NCBI GenBank assembly: GCA_025463415.1
Contig: JAOBWO010000267.1
Coordinates: forward strand, 1-38,945
From: Acidimicrobiales bacterium
Lineage (GTDB): Bacteria; Actinomycetota; Acidimicrobiia; Acidimicrobiales; Ilumatobacteraceae
Direction of reading: 5' to 3'
Length of the DNA: 38,945 bases
Shown: in pieces, positions 8,399 through 16,002 of the stretch
How positions within the stretch are numbered: position 1 is the stretch's first letter
Layout: each line of letters starts with the position of its first letter
Program-made: the position numbers and the translations under genes
The notes under the pieces: generated by a model
The model's database searches: none
Told to the model about the DNA's origin: nothing
Seen by the model: the letters and a program-made list of their open reading frames with translations, nothing else

Positions 8399-8899
8399 GT
8401 GAACGTGCTGCTCGTCGCCGACACGCACCTCGCTGCGGACCACGCGAGCCGGCTGATCGAGACCCTCGGCCCGCTGCTGGCGGACGCGGACGAGATCGTC
8501 CACGCGGGCGACATCACCCATGGCGACGTCCTGCACGCGCTCGAGGTGTACGCGCCCGTGCACGCTGTGCTCGGCAACAACGACCGCGGGATGACGTTGC
8601 CCGAGCGGCTCCTCGTCGACATCGGCGGGTGCTCGATCGGCGTGGTGCACGACAGCGGTCCGGTCAGTGGTCGGGCAGCGCGACTGAGGCGTTGGTTCCC
8701 CGATGCCGACGTGGTCGTGTTCGGTCACTCGCACCTGCCGGGGCACGAGGTCGACCGCCGCGTGCGCGATGGTCACGAACAACATCAGATCAATCCCGGT
8801 TCGGCCATCCAGCGCCGTCGGGCGCCACGCCGGACTGCCGCGGTGGTCGAGATCGAGGCCGGGGCTGTGCTGGCGGTGCGCCACGTTCCGTTGACCTGA
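8399..8899 (+). CDS. YfcE/MJ0936-family metallophosphoesterase
   Basis: 166-residue calcineurin-like phosphoesterase with all metal-binding motifs in order: DTHL near the N-terminus, GDITHG, GNND, a GVVHDSG segment and GHSHLPG, followed by INPGSA. Small members of this family hydrolyse phosphodiesters in the cytosol with two divalent metals; the physiological substrate is usually unknown. GTG 8399 is preferred over an in-frame start 18 codons upstream because the DTHL strand then begins at the usual distance from the N-terminus. It sits between two paralogous lipoprotein genes and converges with the second, leaving a gap of only 10 bp. Confidence 0.88.
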   Translation: MNVLLVADTHLAADHASRLIETLGPLLADADEIVHAGDITHGDVLHALEVYAPVHAVLGNNDRGMTLPERLLVDIGGCSIGVVHDSGPVSGRAARLRRWFPDADVVVFGHSHLPGHEVDRRVRDGHEQHQINPGSAIQRRRAPRRTAAVVEIEAGAVLAVRHVPLT

Positions 8900-8909
8900 G
8901 GACTGCGGC

Positions 8910-9332
8910 TCAACCCAGCGTGGTCGAGGTCTTCGAGGTGGTGGACGTGCCGATCGTCGTCGTCGGCGCCGGGCCGGGCTTGACGCAGTGCTGCACCGCG
9001 GCTGCGAGGGTCGAGCCCTGTGCGCTCAGGATCGGCTCCGCGTTCGGCGCGGTCGCCGCGTGCGTGTTCGCGTCGTCGATCAGCTTCGCGTCGGCGTCGC
9101 TGAACTGGGCGGCCACCGACACCAGGCAGCCGTAGTCCATGTTCACACCCCGCGCGACGGCCGCAGCATCGGTGATCTTGAGGACCCGCTCCTGCAGCGA
9201 GGTCAGCGTGGCTGCATCCGCGGGCGGGTACGACAGCACCGGCGTCGGGGCGGTGTCCGAGGAGTTGCCGCTGCACGATGCCGCGGCGAACAGCAACCCG
9301 ATCGTCAGCGAACCCGACATCCATCTCTTCAC
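8910..9332 (-). CDS. Small secreted lipoprotein, paralogue of the one at 7858-8277
   Basis: 140 residues. The frame is open far upstream, but the start is fixed by comparison with the paralogue: VKRWMSGSLTIGLLFAAASC aligns end to end with MKRFMTTTMAVGLLFAAASC, placing the start at GTG 9332 and the lipidated Cys at residue 20 in both. The exported domain has CLVSVAAQFSDADAKLIDDA, a later LSAQGSTLAAAVQHC and a Thr/Ser-rich C-terminal tail absent from the paralogue. The two conserved cysteines suggest a disulfide. The pair looks like an old tandem duplication later separated by, or arranged around, the metallophosphoesterase gene. No function can be assigned. Confidence 0.72.
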   Translation of the reverse strand: MKRWMSGSLTIGLLFAAASCSGNSSDTAPTPVLSYPPADAATLTSLQERVLKITDAAAVARGVNMDYGCLVSVAAQFSDADAKLIDDANTHAATAPNAEPILSAQGSTLAAAVQHCVKPGPAPTTTIGTSTTSKTSTTLG

Positions 9333-9388
9333 GTGTGCAGCTTTCTGTCGTTCCCGGCGGCGCACCAAGGTACCGGCCAGGTCCGGCT

Positions 9389-10198
9389 TCATCGCAGCGC
9401 CTCGCCGATCCGACGGACGCGGAGCCCGAGTCCATTCGCCACCGAGCTGTCGAGGACGATGCGCGCCGGGCGGGTCATCCCGGATGCGGCGAGCGTCTCG
9501 GTGCGCAGCCGGTTCGGGTTCATGCCCAGCCAGTTGGCGACGGCGACCGCGAGCTCGGCTCGGCTCAGCACCTCCGGTCCCGCGATGTGGATCGGTCCGT
9601 TGACTTCGGGCATGGCCGCGAGCTGGGCCACGGCCGCGGCGATGTCGGCTGCGTGGGCCGGGCACCGGAACTCGTCGGTGAAGAACGTCGGCGTGGTCTC
9701 GCCGCGCAACGCGCGTTGCACCTCGATCTGCAGCGGCGCCAGGAACTCGGTCGCGTACATCAGCGAGGTGCGCACGATCGCTGCCGCGGGGTTGATGGCA
9801 CGGACCGCCTGCTCGGCCTCCGCCTTCATCCGTCCGTACTCGGTGATCGCGAACGGCTCGTCGCGCTCGGTGTAGGGCGCAGGCCGACCGGCGAACACGA
9901 CGTCGGTCGACAGGTGCACGAGCCGTGCGCCGCACGCGGTGGCCGCCTCGGCGATGTTGCGGCTGCCGTCGACGATCACCCGCCGATCGTCCTTGCGGTA
10001 CGCCAGGTGCACCACCACCGCCGGCTTCCATTCCGTGATCATGTCGAGCACGGCGTCGCGCCGGCAGATGTCGAGCGAGTGCGAGCCCGGAGCCACGATG
10101 TTCCACGTCGCCGCCTGCGGGCTGCGTTGCAGATGGCGACCGAGGAGACCGCCGGCGCCGGTGATGAACGTCAACTTCGCCCGCCGTCCCAGTGCCAC
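9389..10198 (-). CDS. RmlD-like NAD(P)-dependent sugar-nucleotide reductase
   Basis: 269-residue extended short-chain dehydrogenase. The N-terminal Rossmann motif is TGAGGLLGRHL; a DICRRDAVLDMITEWKPAVVVHLA segment matches RmlD (dTDP-4-dehydrorhamnose reductase) proteins; the catalytic Tyr/Lys pair appears in YGRMKAEAE, preceded by HLSTDVVFAG. It likely reduces an NDP-keto-sugar for cell-surface glycans, but the true substrate is uncertain because no rmlABC genes are near. GTG 10198 is used as start; no clear ribosome site or TANNNT box precedes it. It is divergent from the PHP gene, with 48 bp between starts. Confidence 0.75.
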   Translation of the reverse strand: MALGRRAKLTFITGAGGLLGRHLQRSPQAATWNIVAPGSHSLDICRRDAVLDMITEWKPAVVVHLAYRKDDRRVIVDGSRNIAEAATACGARLVHLSTDVVFAGRPAPYTERDEPFAITEYGRMKAEAEQAVRAINPAAAIVRTSLMYATEFLAPLQIEVQRALRGETTPTFFTDEFRCPAHAADIAAAVAQLAAMPEVNGPIHIAGPEVLSRAELAVAVANWLGMNPNRLRTETLAASGMTRPARIVLDSSVANGLGLRVRRIGEALR

Positions 10199-10232
10199 GC
10201 GCTGATGTTGCCACGTGCCGAGACCGCCCGGG

Positions 10233-10238
10233 TACCGT
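10233..10238 (+). promoter_or_regulatory. -10 box TACCGT for the PHP gene (leaderless pattern)
   Basis: TACCGT lies 8 nt before ATG 10247 with no ribosome site between. Confidence 0.5.
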
Positions 10239-10246
10239 GAGCATCC

Positions 10247-10972
10247 ATGGTCGATCCGGTCTGCGCCCCCGACCCGGCCTCTGTGGCGAGGCACCCGCAC
10301 CTCGCTGCAGTGGTTCCCGCCGGGTGGGTCCGGGTCGACATGCACAGCCACACGATGTGGAGCGGCGATTCGACGACGACGCCGGAGGAGATCGTGGCCG
10401 CGGTGATCGCGACCGGGATCGACGTGCTGTGCATCACCGACCACAACGCGATCGCGGGAGCCGTCGAACTGGCCGCGATCCTGCCGTGCAGGGTGGTGAT
10501 CGGCGAGGAGTTGAAGACGCACGCCGGCGAGATCATCGGGCTGTTTCTCGACGAGCGGGTGCCGATCGGCGTGCAGCCGGCGGAGGCAGCCGAGCGGATA
10601 CGCGACCAGGGCGGGCTCGTCTACATCCCGCACCCCTTCGATCCCATGCGCCGCAACCTCGCCGAGCCTGCGATGCGCGCGTTGGCCGAAGCCGGTCTGG
10701 TCGATGCGATCGAGGTGATCAACGCGAAGACATCGCTGCCGTCGTTGAACCGGCGCGCAGCCGAGTTCGCGGCTGAGTTCGACCTCGCCGCCGGGGCGGG
10801 CAGCGATGCCCACGTGCCGCTCGCGCTCGGGGCCGCGTACGTCGAGATGCCCGACTTCGACGGCGCGGCCGACTTCCTGGCCAAGCTGCGCCTCGGTCGC
10901 CCCATCGGTCACCACTGGGACCAAGCCCGTCCGTGGTCGCCCCGGATCGTCCCCAGCACCCGGATCCTCTGA
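10247..10972 (+). CDS. PHP-domain phosphoesterase
   Basis: 241 residues. The PHP metal ligands are seen in DMHSHTMWSGDS (HxH), CITDHNA, GEELKTHAGEIIGLF, PHPFDP and the final GSDAH. Stand-alone PHP proteins of this size hydrolyse phosphate mono- or diesters such as nucleoside 3',5'-bisphosphates or histidinol phosphate, using two or three metal ions; the closest type is the YciV/TrpH-like group, but this is not certain. ATG 10247 lies 8 nt after a TACCGT box. It converges on the SAF gene with a 39-bp gap in which I see no terminator. Confidence 0.85.
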   Translation: MVDPVCAPDPASVARHPHLAAVVPAGWVRVDMHSHTMWSGDSTTTPEEIVAAVIATGIDVLCITDHNAIAGAVELAAILPCRVVIGEELKTHAGEIIGLFLDERVPIGVQPAEAAERIRDQGGLVYIPHPFDPMRRNLAEPAMRALAEAGLVDAIEVINAKTSLPSLNRRAAEFAAEFDLAAGAGSDAHVPLALGAAYVEMPDFDGAADFLAKLRLGRPIGHHWDQARPWSPRIVPSTRIL

Positions 10973-11011
10973 CCTCCGACATCCGATGGCCTGTGCTCAG
11001 GGGGCGTCGTA

Positions 11012-11617
11012 TTACGGGCCAGGTGCCGGCGCAGCGCCGGTGCTGAGCGCGACGACCGCGTTGCGCTCGTTGGCCGCTGCTGCGACGGTCGGGGCATCGG
11101 CGAGCGGCACGGCGATGACGACGTCGGTGGCACCGACCTCGACGATGACGGCCGAGCCGGCGATCGCGATGCCTCCGCCGAGTACGGCGGCCGAGTCGCC
11201 CACGGTGAACAGGCCGGGGTTGGCGACGTCAGTGATGTCGATCGCCAACCAGCCATCGGGGATCAGTGCCTGCGGTCCGGTCGAGTCGACGACGTCATCG
11301 CCGACCACGATCTCACCCCGACGGATCCGCTGCGTCGCCGTCGCTTGGGCGGGCACGGCGGCCAGTGCCGACTCCGGGACGAGGGCCTGAGGTACCTCAC
11401 GCGGCTCGACGGCGCCGGCGACGGGATCGCCCGCGACCAGGTCCTTCGTCGCGACGTAGACCGTGGTGGAGTGGCCCCAGGCATCGCGCTCGCGTCGAAC
11501 TCCGGCGAGACCCGACGCGACCGAGCCACCGACGCCGAGCGCGAGGATCCCCACGAGCACCCACCGGATCCACGGCCGCCGAGCCAATTGCATGCGAACG
11601 TTCGCCAACAGCCGCAT
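11012..11617 (-). CDS. Membrane-anchored SAF-domain protein (CpaB-like)
   Basis: 201 residues: a short cytosolic N-terminus, one membrane segment (about residues 17-38) and an external SAF domain beginning VYVATKDLVAGDPV, followed by RIRRGEIVVGDDVV. The family resembles CpaB/FlgA/RcpC proteins that help assemble pilus or flagellar parts, but no pilus genes are present. In many actinobacteria a protein of this kind sits beside the FmdB-like and galU genes, so it probably belongs to that envelope block. ATG 11617 follows a good AGAGGGG ribosome site, unlike its leaderless neighbours. The gene is 88 bp downstream of the FmdB-like gene on the same strand. Confidence 0.75.
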   Translation of the reverse strand: MRLLANVRMQLARRPWIRWVLVGILALGVGGSVASGLAGVRRERDAWGHSTTVYVATKDLVAGDPVAGAVEPREVPQALVPESALAAVPAQATATQRIRRGEIVVGDDVVDSTGPQALIPDGWLAIDITDVANPGLFTVGDSAAVLGGGIAIAGSAVIVEVGATDVVIAVPLADAPTVAAAANERNAVVALSTGAAPAPGP

Positions 11618-11705
11618 CGCGCGACCCCTCTCGTGTGCTGCCGAACCGGCAGGGAGACGTTGGGGGAAGGCGGTGGGGAAAGGTGTCGACGAGCCGTTGG
11701 CGAGG

Positions 11706-12095
11706 TCAGTCGCTGCTGGCGGCCTTGGCCGGCGCGGCGGCCGGTGTGCTGGTGCTCGACGACGACTCGCCCGACGAGGGCTTGGCCGATGACGACTTGG
11801 CCGGCGTGTCGCTGCTGGACGACGAGCTGTCGGAGGACGACGAGCTGCTGGACGCGTCGCCGGAGGCCGAGCCGGCAGCGGTGGACGAGCCGGACGTGCT
11901 GGAACCTCCGCGGCTGTCGGTCTTGTAGAAACCGCCACCCTTGAAGGACACGCCGACGGGGAGGAAGACCTTCTTGACCGGCATCGTCTCGCCGCTGGCG
12001 GGGTGCACTGCCTCGGTGAGCGCATCGTCGCTGAAGGCCTGCTGGACTTCGATCGTCTCACCGGTGTCGATGAACTTGTAGACGTAAGTGGGCAT
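11706..12095 (-). CDS. FmdB/Ruc-like small protein without zinc-ribbon cysteines
   Basis: 129 residues. Residues 1-60 match the FmdB family (MPTYVYKF, QAFSDDALTE, VGVSFKGGGFYKTDSR); the rest is a low-complexity Ser-rich tail. Mycobacterial Rv0991c (Ruc, a redox-regulated chaperone) has the same layout, with a CxxC...CxxC zinc ribbon and a disordered Ser-rich tail, and is encoded in the same place next to galU. Here the positions expected to be Cys (8, 11, 29, 32) are Phe, Thr, Ala and Pro, and the whole protein has no Cys, so zinc binding and thiol switching are impossible. It is divergent from galU with 76 bp between starts. A TATCGT box (12143-12148) and a purine stretch (GGAGAG) precede the start. 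Confidence 0.8.
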   Translation of the reverse strand: MPTYVYKFIDTGETIEVQQAFSDDALTEAVHPASGETMPVKKVFLPVGVSFKGGGFYKTDSRGGSSTSGSSTAAGSASGDASSSSSSSDSSSSSSDTPAKSSSAKPSSGESSSSTSTPAAAPAKAASSD

Positions 12096-12157
12096 GTCCT
12101 GGTCTCTCCGACGGCGCAAGCACTCGACGTTTGCGAGCGCCAACGATAGCGGCTTTG

Positions 12158-12163
12158 TAGGCT
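12158..12163 (+). promoter_or_regulatory. -10 box TAGGCT for galU (leaderless pattern)
   Basis: TAGGCT ends 8 nt before ATG 12172; no ribosome site is visible. Confidence 0.5.
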
Positions 12164-12171
12164 GGCGACCC

Positions 12172-13056
12172 ATGCGAGTACGTACGGCCGTCATCCCCGC
12201 CGCCGGCCTCGGCACCCGGTTCCTGCCGGCCACCAAGGCCGTTCCCAAAGAGCTCCTCCCGATCATCGATGTGCCCGCATTGCAGCTGGTCATCGACGAA
12301 GCCGTCGGGGCCGGCATCGATCACGTCGTCATCGTCAACAGCCGCAGCAAGCCGTCGATCGAGGCATACTTCGCCGATTCACCTACCGTCATCGAGAAGT
12401 TGATCTCCAGCGGCCGGGCCGAGATGGCCGAGCGGCTGCAGGCGATCGGGCGCGACGTGCGGATCAGCTTCGCCTACCAGGACGATCCCCGCGGCCTCGG
12501 TCATGCGGTCGGCTGCGCTCGCGACGCGGTCGGCGACGAGCCCTTCGCCGTGCTGCTGCCCGACGAGTTGATGGGCACGAGCGAGCTCCTCGCCGCGATG
12601 TGCGAGGTGTGCGTGTCCACCGGCGGCAGCGTGGTGGGGCTGAAGCGGGTCCCGCTCGAGGACGTCAGCGCGTACGGCGTGATCACACCCCGCGGCGAGA
12701 TCGATGCCGACGGCGTGATCGCGATCGCCGACCTCGTCGAGAAGCCTGCCGTGGCCGACGCGCCGAGCGACCTGATCATCATCGGCCGGTACGTGCTGAC
12801 GCCGGATGTGTTCGACGCGATCGCCGAGCTGCGCCCCGGCGCCGGCGGCGAGCTGCAGCTCACGGATGCGTTGCGGGTCCAGGCCGCCTCGCGGCCATTC
12901 CACGGCGTGCTCCGCGACGTGCGCCGGTTCGACACCGGGAACCCGATCGGCTGGCTGGGCGCCGTCGTCGAGATCGCGCTCGAGCACCCGACCTACGGCC
13001 CGGGCATCCGCGCCGAGCTGGAGCGCCTGCTCGGCAACGGAGCGCCTCCGCGCTAA
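12172..13056 (+). CDS. galU: UTP-glucose-1-phosphate uridylyltransferase
   Basis: Makes UDP-glucose from UTP and glucose 1-phosphate for envelope glycans and glycolipids. The 294-residue protein has the nucleotidyltransferase signature IPAAGLGTRFLPATKAVPKELLPI at the N-terminus, then FAYQDDPRGLGHAV, LLPDEL (metal-binding Asp), LVEKP and GRYVLTPDVF, all typical of GalU. Length is normal. In many actinobacteria a 5-formyltetrahydrofolate cyclo-ligase gene lies between the FmdB-like gene and galU; it is absent here. The stop overlaps the convergent glycolipid-binding gene by 4 bp (13053-13056). Confidence 0.95.
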   Translation: MRVRTAVIPAAGLGTRFLPATKAVPKELLPIIDVPALQLVIDEAVGAGIDHVVIVNSRSKPSIEAYFADSPTVIEKLISSGRAEMAERLQAIGRDVRISFAYQDDPRGLGHAVGCARDAVGDEPFAVLLPDELMGTSELLAAMCEVCVSTGGSVVGLKRVPLEDVSAYGVITPRGEIDADGVIAIADLVEKPAVADAPSDLIIIGRYVLTPDVFDAIAELRPGAGGELQLTDALRVQAASRPFHGVLRDVRRFDTGNPIGWLGAVVEIALEHPTYGPGIRAELERLLGNGAPPR

Positions 13057-13673
13057 CGGACCCGGCGGAACAGCGTCGGGTAGTCGCGCACGAGGCCGTG
13101 CTCGTCGACGTCGAACTCCTGGGCCCAACCGGTGGAGAGTTGTTGAAACCTCCAGTGGTGCTCGCCGATGCGCGTGTAGCGCTGGCGATCGGGGCGGACG
13201 TCGAGGGTCTCGACGTCGACGTACGCAACGGTGATGTCGGCCGAGTCCCCGACGTGCAGCGGGAGGCGGCGGATCGGCAGCGTGTTGGTGAAGGGGGTGC
13301 ACGCGAGGTCGAGGTCGATGCAGCCGTCGAGCTCGGGCCGATGTGCGCCGTTCATCTCACCCCACCGGCCATGACCATCGGTGCCGAGCCACAGGTCGGG
13401 GTCGTCCATGTCTCGGAACAGCAGGAACTGGCGCACTTGCCACGTCGGCGAGATCCTCAGGATGTAGTGGATCTGCTCGCGTCCGACGACGCCCGACGCC
13501 GTCCAGGCCTCGTTCTCCCACGTGATCGTGAGCTCCTCCGTGACGTCATGGCTCGACTCGTCATCGCTCGACTCGTCATCGCTCGACTCGTGCACGTTCG
13601 AGTCGGCATCCCAAGGCGTCCAGCGCGCGACGTGGCCGTCGGAAGAGAACGATGGGTAGCTCGGCGCGACCAT
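13053..13673 (-). CDS. Putative glycolipid-binding family protein with acidic repeat insert
   Basis: 206 residues. The family signature is the C-terminal half: DLDLACTPFTNTLPIRRLPL, DITVAYVDVETLDVRPDRQR and the closing GLVRDYPTLFRRV, as in the Pseudomonas-type putative glycolipid-binding proteins; the biochemical role of the family is poorly established. The start ATG 13673 gives the usual short ARWTPWD beginning. Residues around 28-41 form an acidic Ser/Asp/Glu stretch made by a 15-bp tandem DNA repeat (13551-13590) that typical members lack. It is divergent from moeA with 51 bp between starts and convergent with galU. Confidence 0.72.
   Translation of the reverse strand: MVAPSYPSFSSDGHVARWTPWDADSNVHESSDDESSDDESSHDVTEELTITWENEAWTASGVVGREQIHYILRISPTWQVRQFLLFRDMDDPDLWLGTDGHGRWGEMNGAHRPELDGCIDLDLACTPFTNTLPIRRLPLHVGDSADITVAYVDVETLDVRPDRQRYTRIGEHHWRFQQLSTGWAQEFDVDEHGLVRDYPTLFRRVR
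13551..13590. repeat. 15-bp tandem repeat inside the glycolipid-binding gene
   Basis: The unit GCTCGACTCGTCATC occurs perfectly at 13551-13565 and 13566-13580, with a third partial copy (first 11 bases) from 13581. It is in frame and encodes repeated Asp-Glu-Ser-Ser-Asp on the minus strand. Confidence 0.9.
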
Positions 13674-13712
13674 GTGTCGAGTCTCGCAGACGATCCCGAA
13701 GATCGCAGCCGG

Positions 13713-13718
13713 TACCGT
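13713..13718 (+). promoter_or_regulatory. -10 box TACCGT for moeA (leaderless pattern)
   Basis: TACCGT ends 6 nt before ATG 13725. Confidence 0.45.
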
Positions 13719-13724
13719 GCACGC

Positions 13725-14960
13725 ATGGACCGGTTGCGCGTCTCGATCGTCGAAGCCCGCGAGCTCGTGTTGGCCGAGTGCCCTCGGCTCGCGCCGGTGA
13801 CGGTCGAGCTCGCCGACGCGATCGGCCGCGTGCTGGCGGTGGACATCGTCTCCCCGGAAGACGTGCCGCCGTTCGCGAACAGCGCGCTCGACGGCTACGC
13901 GGTGCTGGCCGCAGATGTGGCGACGGTCCCCGTCGAGTTGCCGGTGGTCGCGGAGATCGCTGCCGGTGCGGCGGCAGACCGCCCCCTCGCACCGGGCGAG
14001 GCGATCCGGATCATGACGGGCGCTCCCGTGCCGGCCGGGGCGGATGCGATCGTGCTCGTCGAGCGCACCGAGCGCCTGGATGGCGGTGCACGCGTCCGCA
14101 TCCACGAGACCGTCCGCTCCGGTCAGGCCGTACGCGGCGCGGGCGACGACATCGCCGTCGGCAGCACGGTGTTCACGGCTGGCACGGTGGTGCGGCCTGC
14201 AGTCGCCGGCGTGCTGGCCAGCGTCAACGCACGGTCGTTCCCGGCAGTCCCTGCGGCACGCGTTGCCGTGCTCTCCACGGGCGACGAGCTGATCGACGAC
14301 GGCAGTCCGCTCGGGCCGGGCCAGATCCGCGAGAGCAACAAGACGATGCTGCTCGCACTCGTCGCCGAGACCGGCGCCACGGCCGTCGACTTCGGCGTCA
14401 TCCGAGACGACGAAGCCGCGCTCGAAGTCGCGCTGCGCGCGGCCACCGACACCTGCGACATCGTGATCACCAGCGGCGGCGTCAGCATGGGCGACTATGA
14501 CGTGGTCAAGGCCGTGTTGTCGCGCATCGCCGAGATGACCTGGCTGGAGATCGCGATCAAGCCGGCCAAGCCCTTCGCGTTCGGACGTTTGCGCCGCGCC
14601 GACGGCCGGCCGGTGCCCATCCTCGGATTGCCGGGCAACCCGGTGTCGTCGCTGGTCAGCTTCGAGCTCCTCGCCCGCCCGGCGCTCCGTCAGATGATGG
14701 GCCACACCGAGCCGCTGCTCCGCCAGAGCATCGTCGCGGTCGCCGACACCCCGCTGCGCCGTTCCACCGACGGCAAGGTGCACTACCAGCGGCTGCACGG
14801 CGGGTTCGGCGCGGACGGCCGGTACCACGTCAGCGCGGGCGGGCCGCAAGGCAGCCATCAGCTGGCGGCCTCCGCCGTGGCGAACGCGCTGGCCGAGCTG
14901 CCCGACGGCGACGGCGTGGCGGCAGGCTCCGACGTGCTCGTCTACCTGCTCTCCTCCTGA
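13725..14960 (+). CDS. moeA: Molybdopterin molybdotransferase MoeA, possibly the gephyrin-like Glp
   Basis: MoeA inserts molybdate into adenylated molybdopterin. The 411 residues contain, in order, VPPFANSALDGYAV, MTGAPVPAGADAIV, VLSTGDELI, ITSGGVSMGDYDVVK, KPAKPFAFG and GLPGNPVSSLVSFEL, covering all MoeA domains at normal length. It lies between galU and, further down, a SepX/GlpR-like membrane protein. This is the order in which corynebacterial Glp, a MoeA-like protein that binds FtsZ and the membrane receptor GlpR, is encoded, so a division role is possible. Here moaA follows 18 bp downstream and moaC is close, which also supports ordinary cofactor synthesis. Sequence alone does not separate the two roles. 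Confidence 0.9.
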   Translation: MDRLRVSIVEARELVLAECPRLAPVTVELADAIGRVLAVDIVSPEDVPPFANSALDGYAVLAADVATVPVELPVVAEIAAGAAADRPLAPGEAIRIMTGAPVPAGADAIVLVERTERLDGGARVRIHETVRSGQAVRGAGDDIAVGSTVFTAGTVVRPAVAGVLASVNARSFPAVPAARVAVLSTGDELIDDGSPLGPGQIRESNKTMLLALVAETGATAVDFGVIRDDEAALEVALRAATDTCDIVITSGGVSMGDYDVVKAVLSRIAEMTWLEIAIKPAKPFAFGRLRRADGRPVPILGLPGNPVSSLVSFELLARPALRQMMGHTEPLLRQSIVAVADTPLRRSTDGKVHYQRLHGGFGADGRYHVSAGGPQGSHQLAASAVANALAELPDGDGVAAGSDVLVYLLSS

Positions 14961-14966
14961 GCGGCG

Positions 14967-14972
14967 TAGCCT
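14967..14972 (+). promoter_or_regulatory. -10 box TAGCCT for moaA (leaderless pattern)
   Basis: TAGCCT ends 6 nt before ATG 14979, within the 18-bp moeA-moaA gap. It would allow separate transcription of moaA. Confidence 0.4.
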
Positions 14973-14978
14973 GACCTG

Positions 14979-15998
14979 ATGGATCTCGTCGATCCCTTCG
15001 GGCGCACAATTCGAGACCTTCGCATCTCCGTCACTGACCGGTGCAACTTTCGCTGCACCTACTGCATGCCCGAGGAGGGGATGAAGTGGCTGCCGCGCAC
15101 CGACGTCCTCACGTTCGAGGAGATGGAACGGCTGGCGCGGATCTTCGTCGAACGGTTCGAGGTCGACGGTCTCCGCCTGACAGGTGGCGAGCCGACGGTG
15201 CGCGCCCACCTGCCTGTCCTGGTCCGCAAGCTCGCCCAGCTGCGTGTTCCCGCCACATCGGCCTCGCCGCACGCCGGCAGGAAGCCCGATCTGTCGATCA
15301 CCACCAACGGTTCGTCGTTCCGCCTCCTCGCCCACGAGCTGCGCGACGCCGGCCTGGACCGCGTCAACATCAGCCTCGACACGCTGCAGCGCGAGAAGTT
15401 CCAGCGGATGACCCGTCGTGACGAGCTGGAGCGTGTGCTCGACGGCATCGAGGCCGCGAAGGAAGCCGGCTTCTCGCCGGTGAAGATCAACGCGGTCATC
15501 GAGCGCGGCACCAACGACGACGAGATCGTCGATCTCGCCAGGTTCGGCCGAGAGCACGATGTCGAGGTCCGGTTCATCGAGTTCATGCCGCTCGATGCCT
15601 CGGGTCACTGGATCAACGACAGCGTCGTCACCCAGGATGAGATCGTCGAGAAGATCCATGCGGTGCACCCGATCGAGCAGATGCCGGCGCGGGGCACAGC
15701 TCCGGCGGACCGGTGGCGCTACCTCGACGGCGCGGGCACGATCGGGATCATCCCCACGATCAGCCATCCGTTCTGCGGCGACTGCGATCGCGTCCGTCTC
15801 ACGGCCGACGGCAACTTCCGCACCTGTCTCTTCGCCACCGACGAGTTCGGCTTGCTGCCGATGATGCGTCGGGGCGGCAGCGACGACGACCTCGCCGCAG
15901 AGATCCAACGTGCGGTCGGCACGAAGTGGGCCGGCCACCAGATCAACCAGGTCAACTTCATCCGCCCGAGCCGCTCGATGAGCCAGATCGGCGGCTGA
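14979..15998 (+). CDS. moaA: GTP 3',8-cyclase (radical SAM) MoaA
   Basis: First step of molybdenum-cofactor synthesis, converting GTP to 3',8-cyclo-GTP. The 339-residue protein has the radical-SAM cluster CNFRCTYC (C22, C26, C29), a TGGEPTVR segment, ISLDTL, and the C-terminal cluster FCGDCDRVRLTADGNFRTCLF. It ends in the Gly-Gly needed for activity. The Cys and Gly-Gly features are all intact. Four bases separate its stop from the next ORF, so it is probably in one transcript with the secreted protein and moaC. Confidence 0.95.
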   Translation: MDLVDPFGRTIRDLRISVTDRCNFRCTYCMPEEGMKWLPRTDVLTFEEMERLARIFVERFEVDGLRLTGGEPTVRAHLPVLVRKLAQLRVPATSASPHAGRKPDLSITTNGSSFRLLAHELRDAGLDRVNISLDTLQREKFQRMTRRDELERVLDGIEAAKEAGFSPVKINAVIERGTNDDEIVDLARFGREHDVEVRFIEFMPLDASGHWINDSVVTQDEIVEKIHAVHPIEQMPARGTAPADRWRYLDGAGTIGIIPTISHPFCGDCDRVRLTADGNFRTCLFATDEFGLLPMMRRGGSDDDLAAEIQRAVGTKWAGHQINQVNFIRPSRSMSQIGG

Positions 15999-16002
15999 CC
16001 GC

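Noticed and set aside
8910-10244. Single open frame that would fuse a reductase-region translation to the lipoprotein
   Set aside because: The upstream part is out of frame with the RmlD-like gene and meaningless; the signal peptide matching the paralogue fixes the lipoprotein start at 9332.
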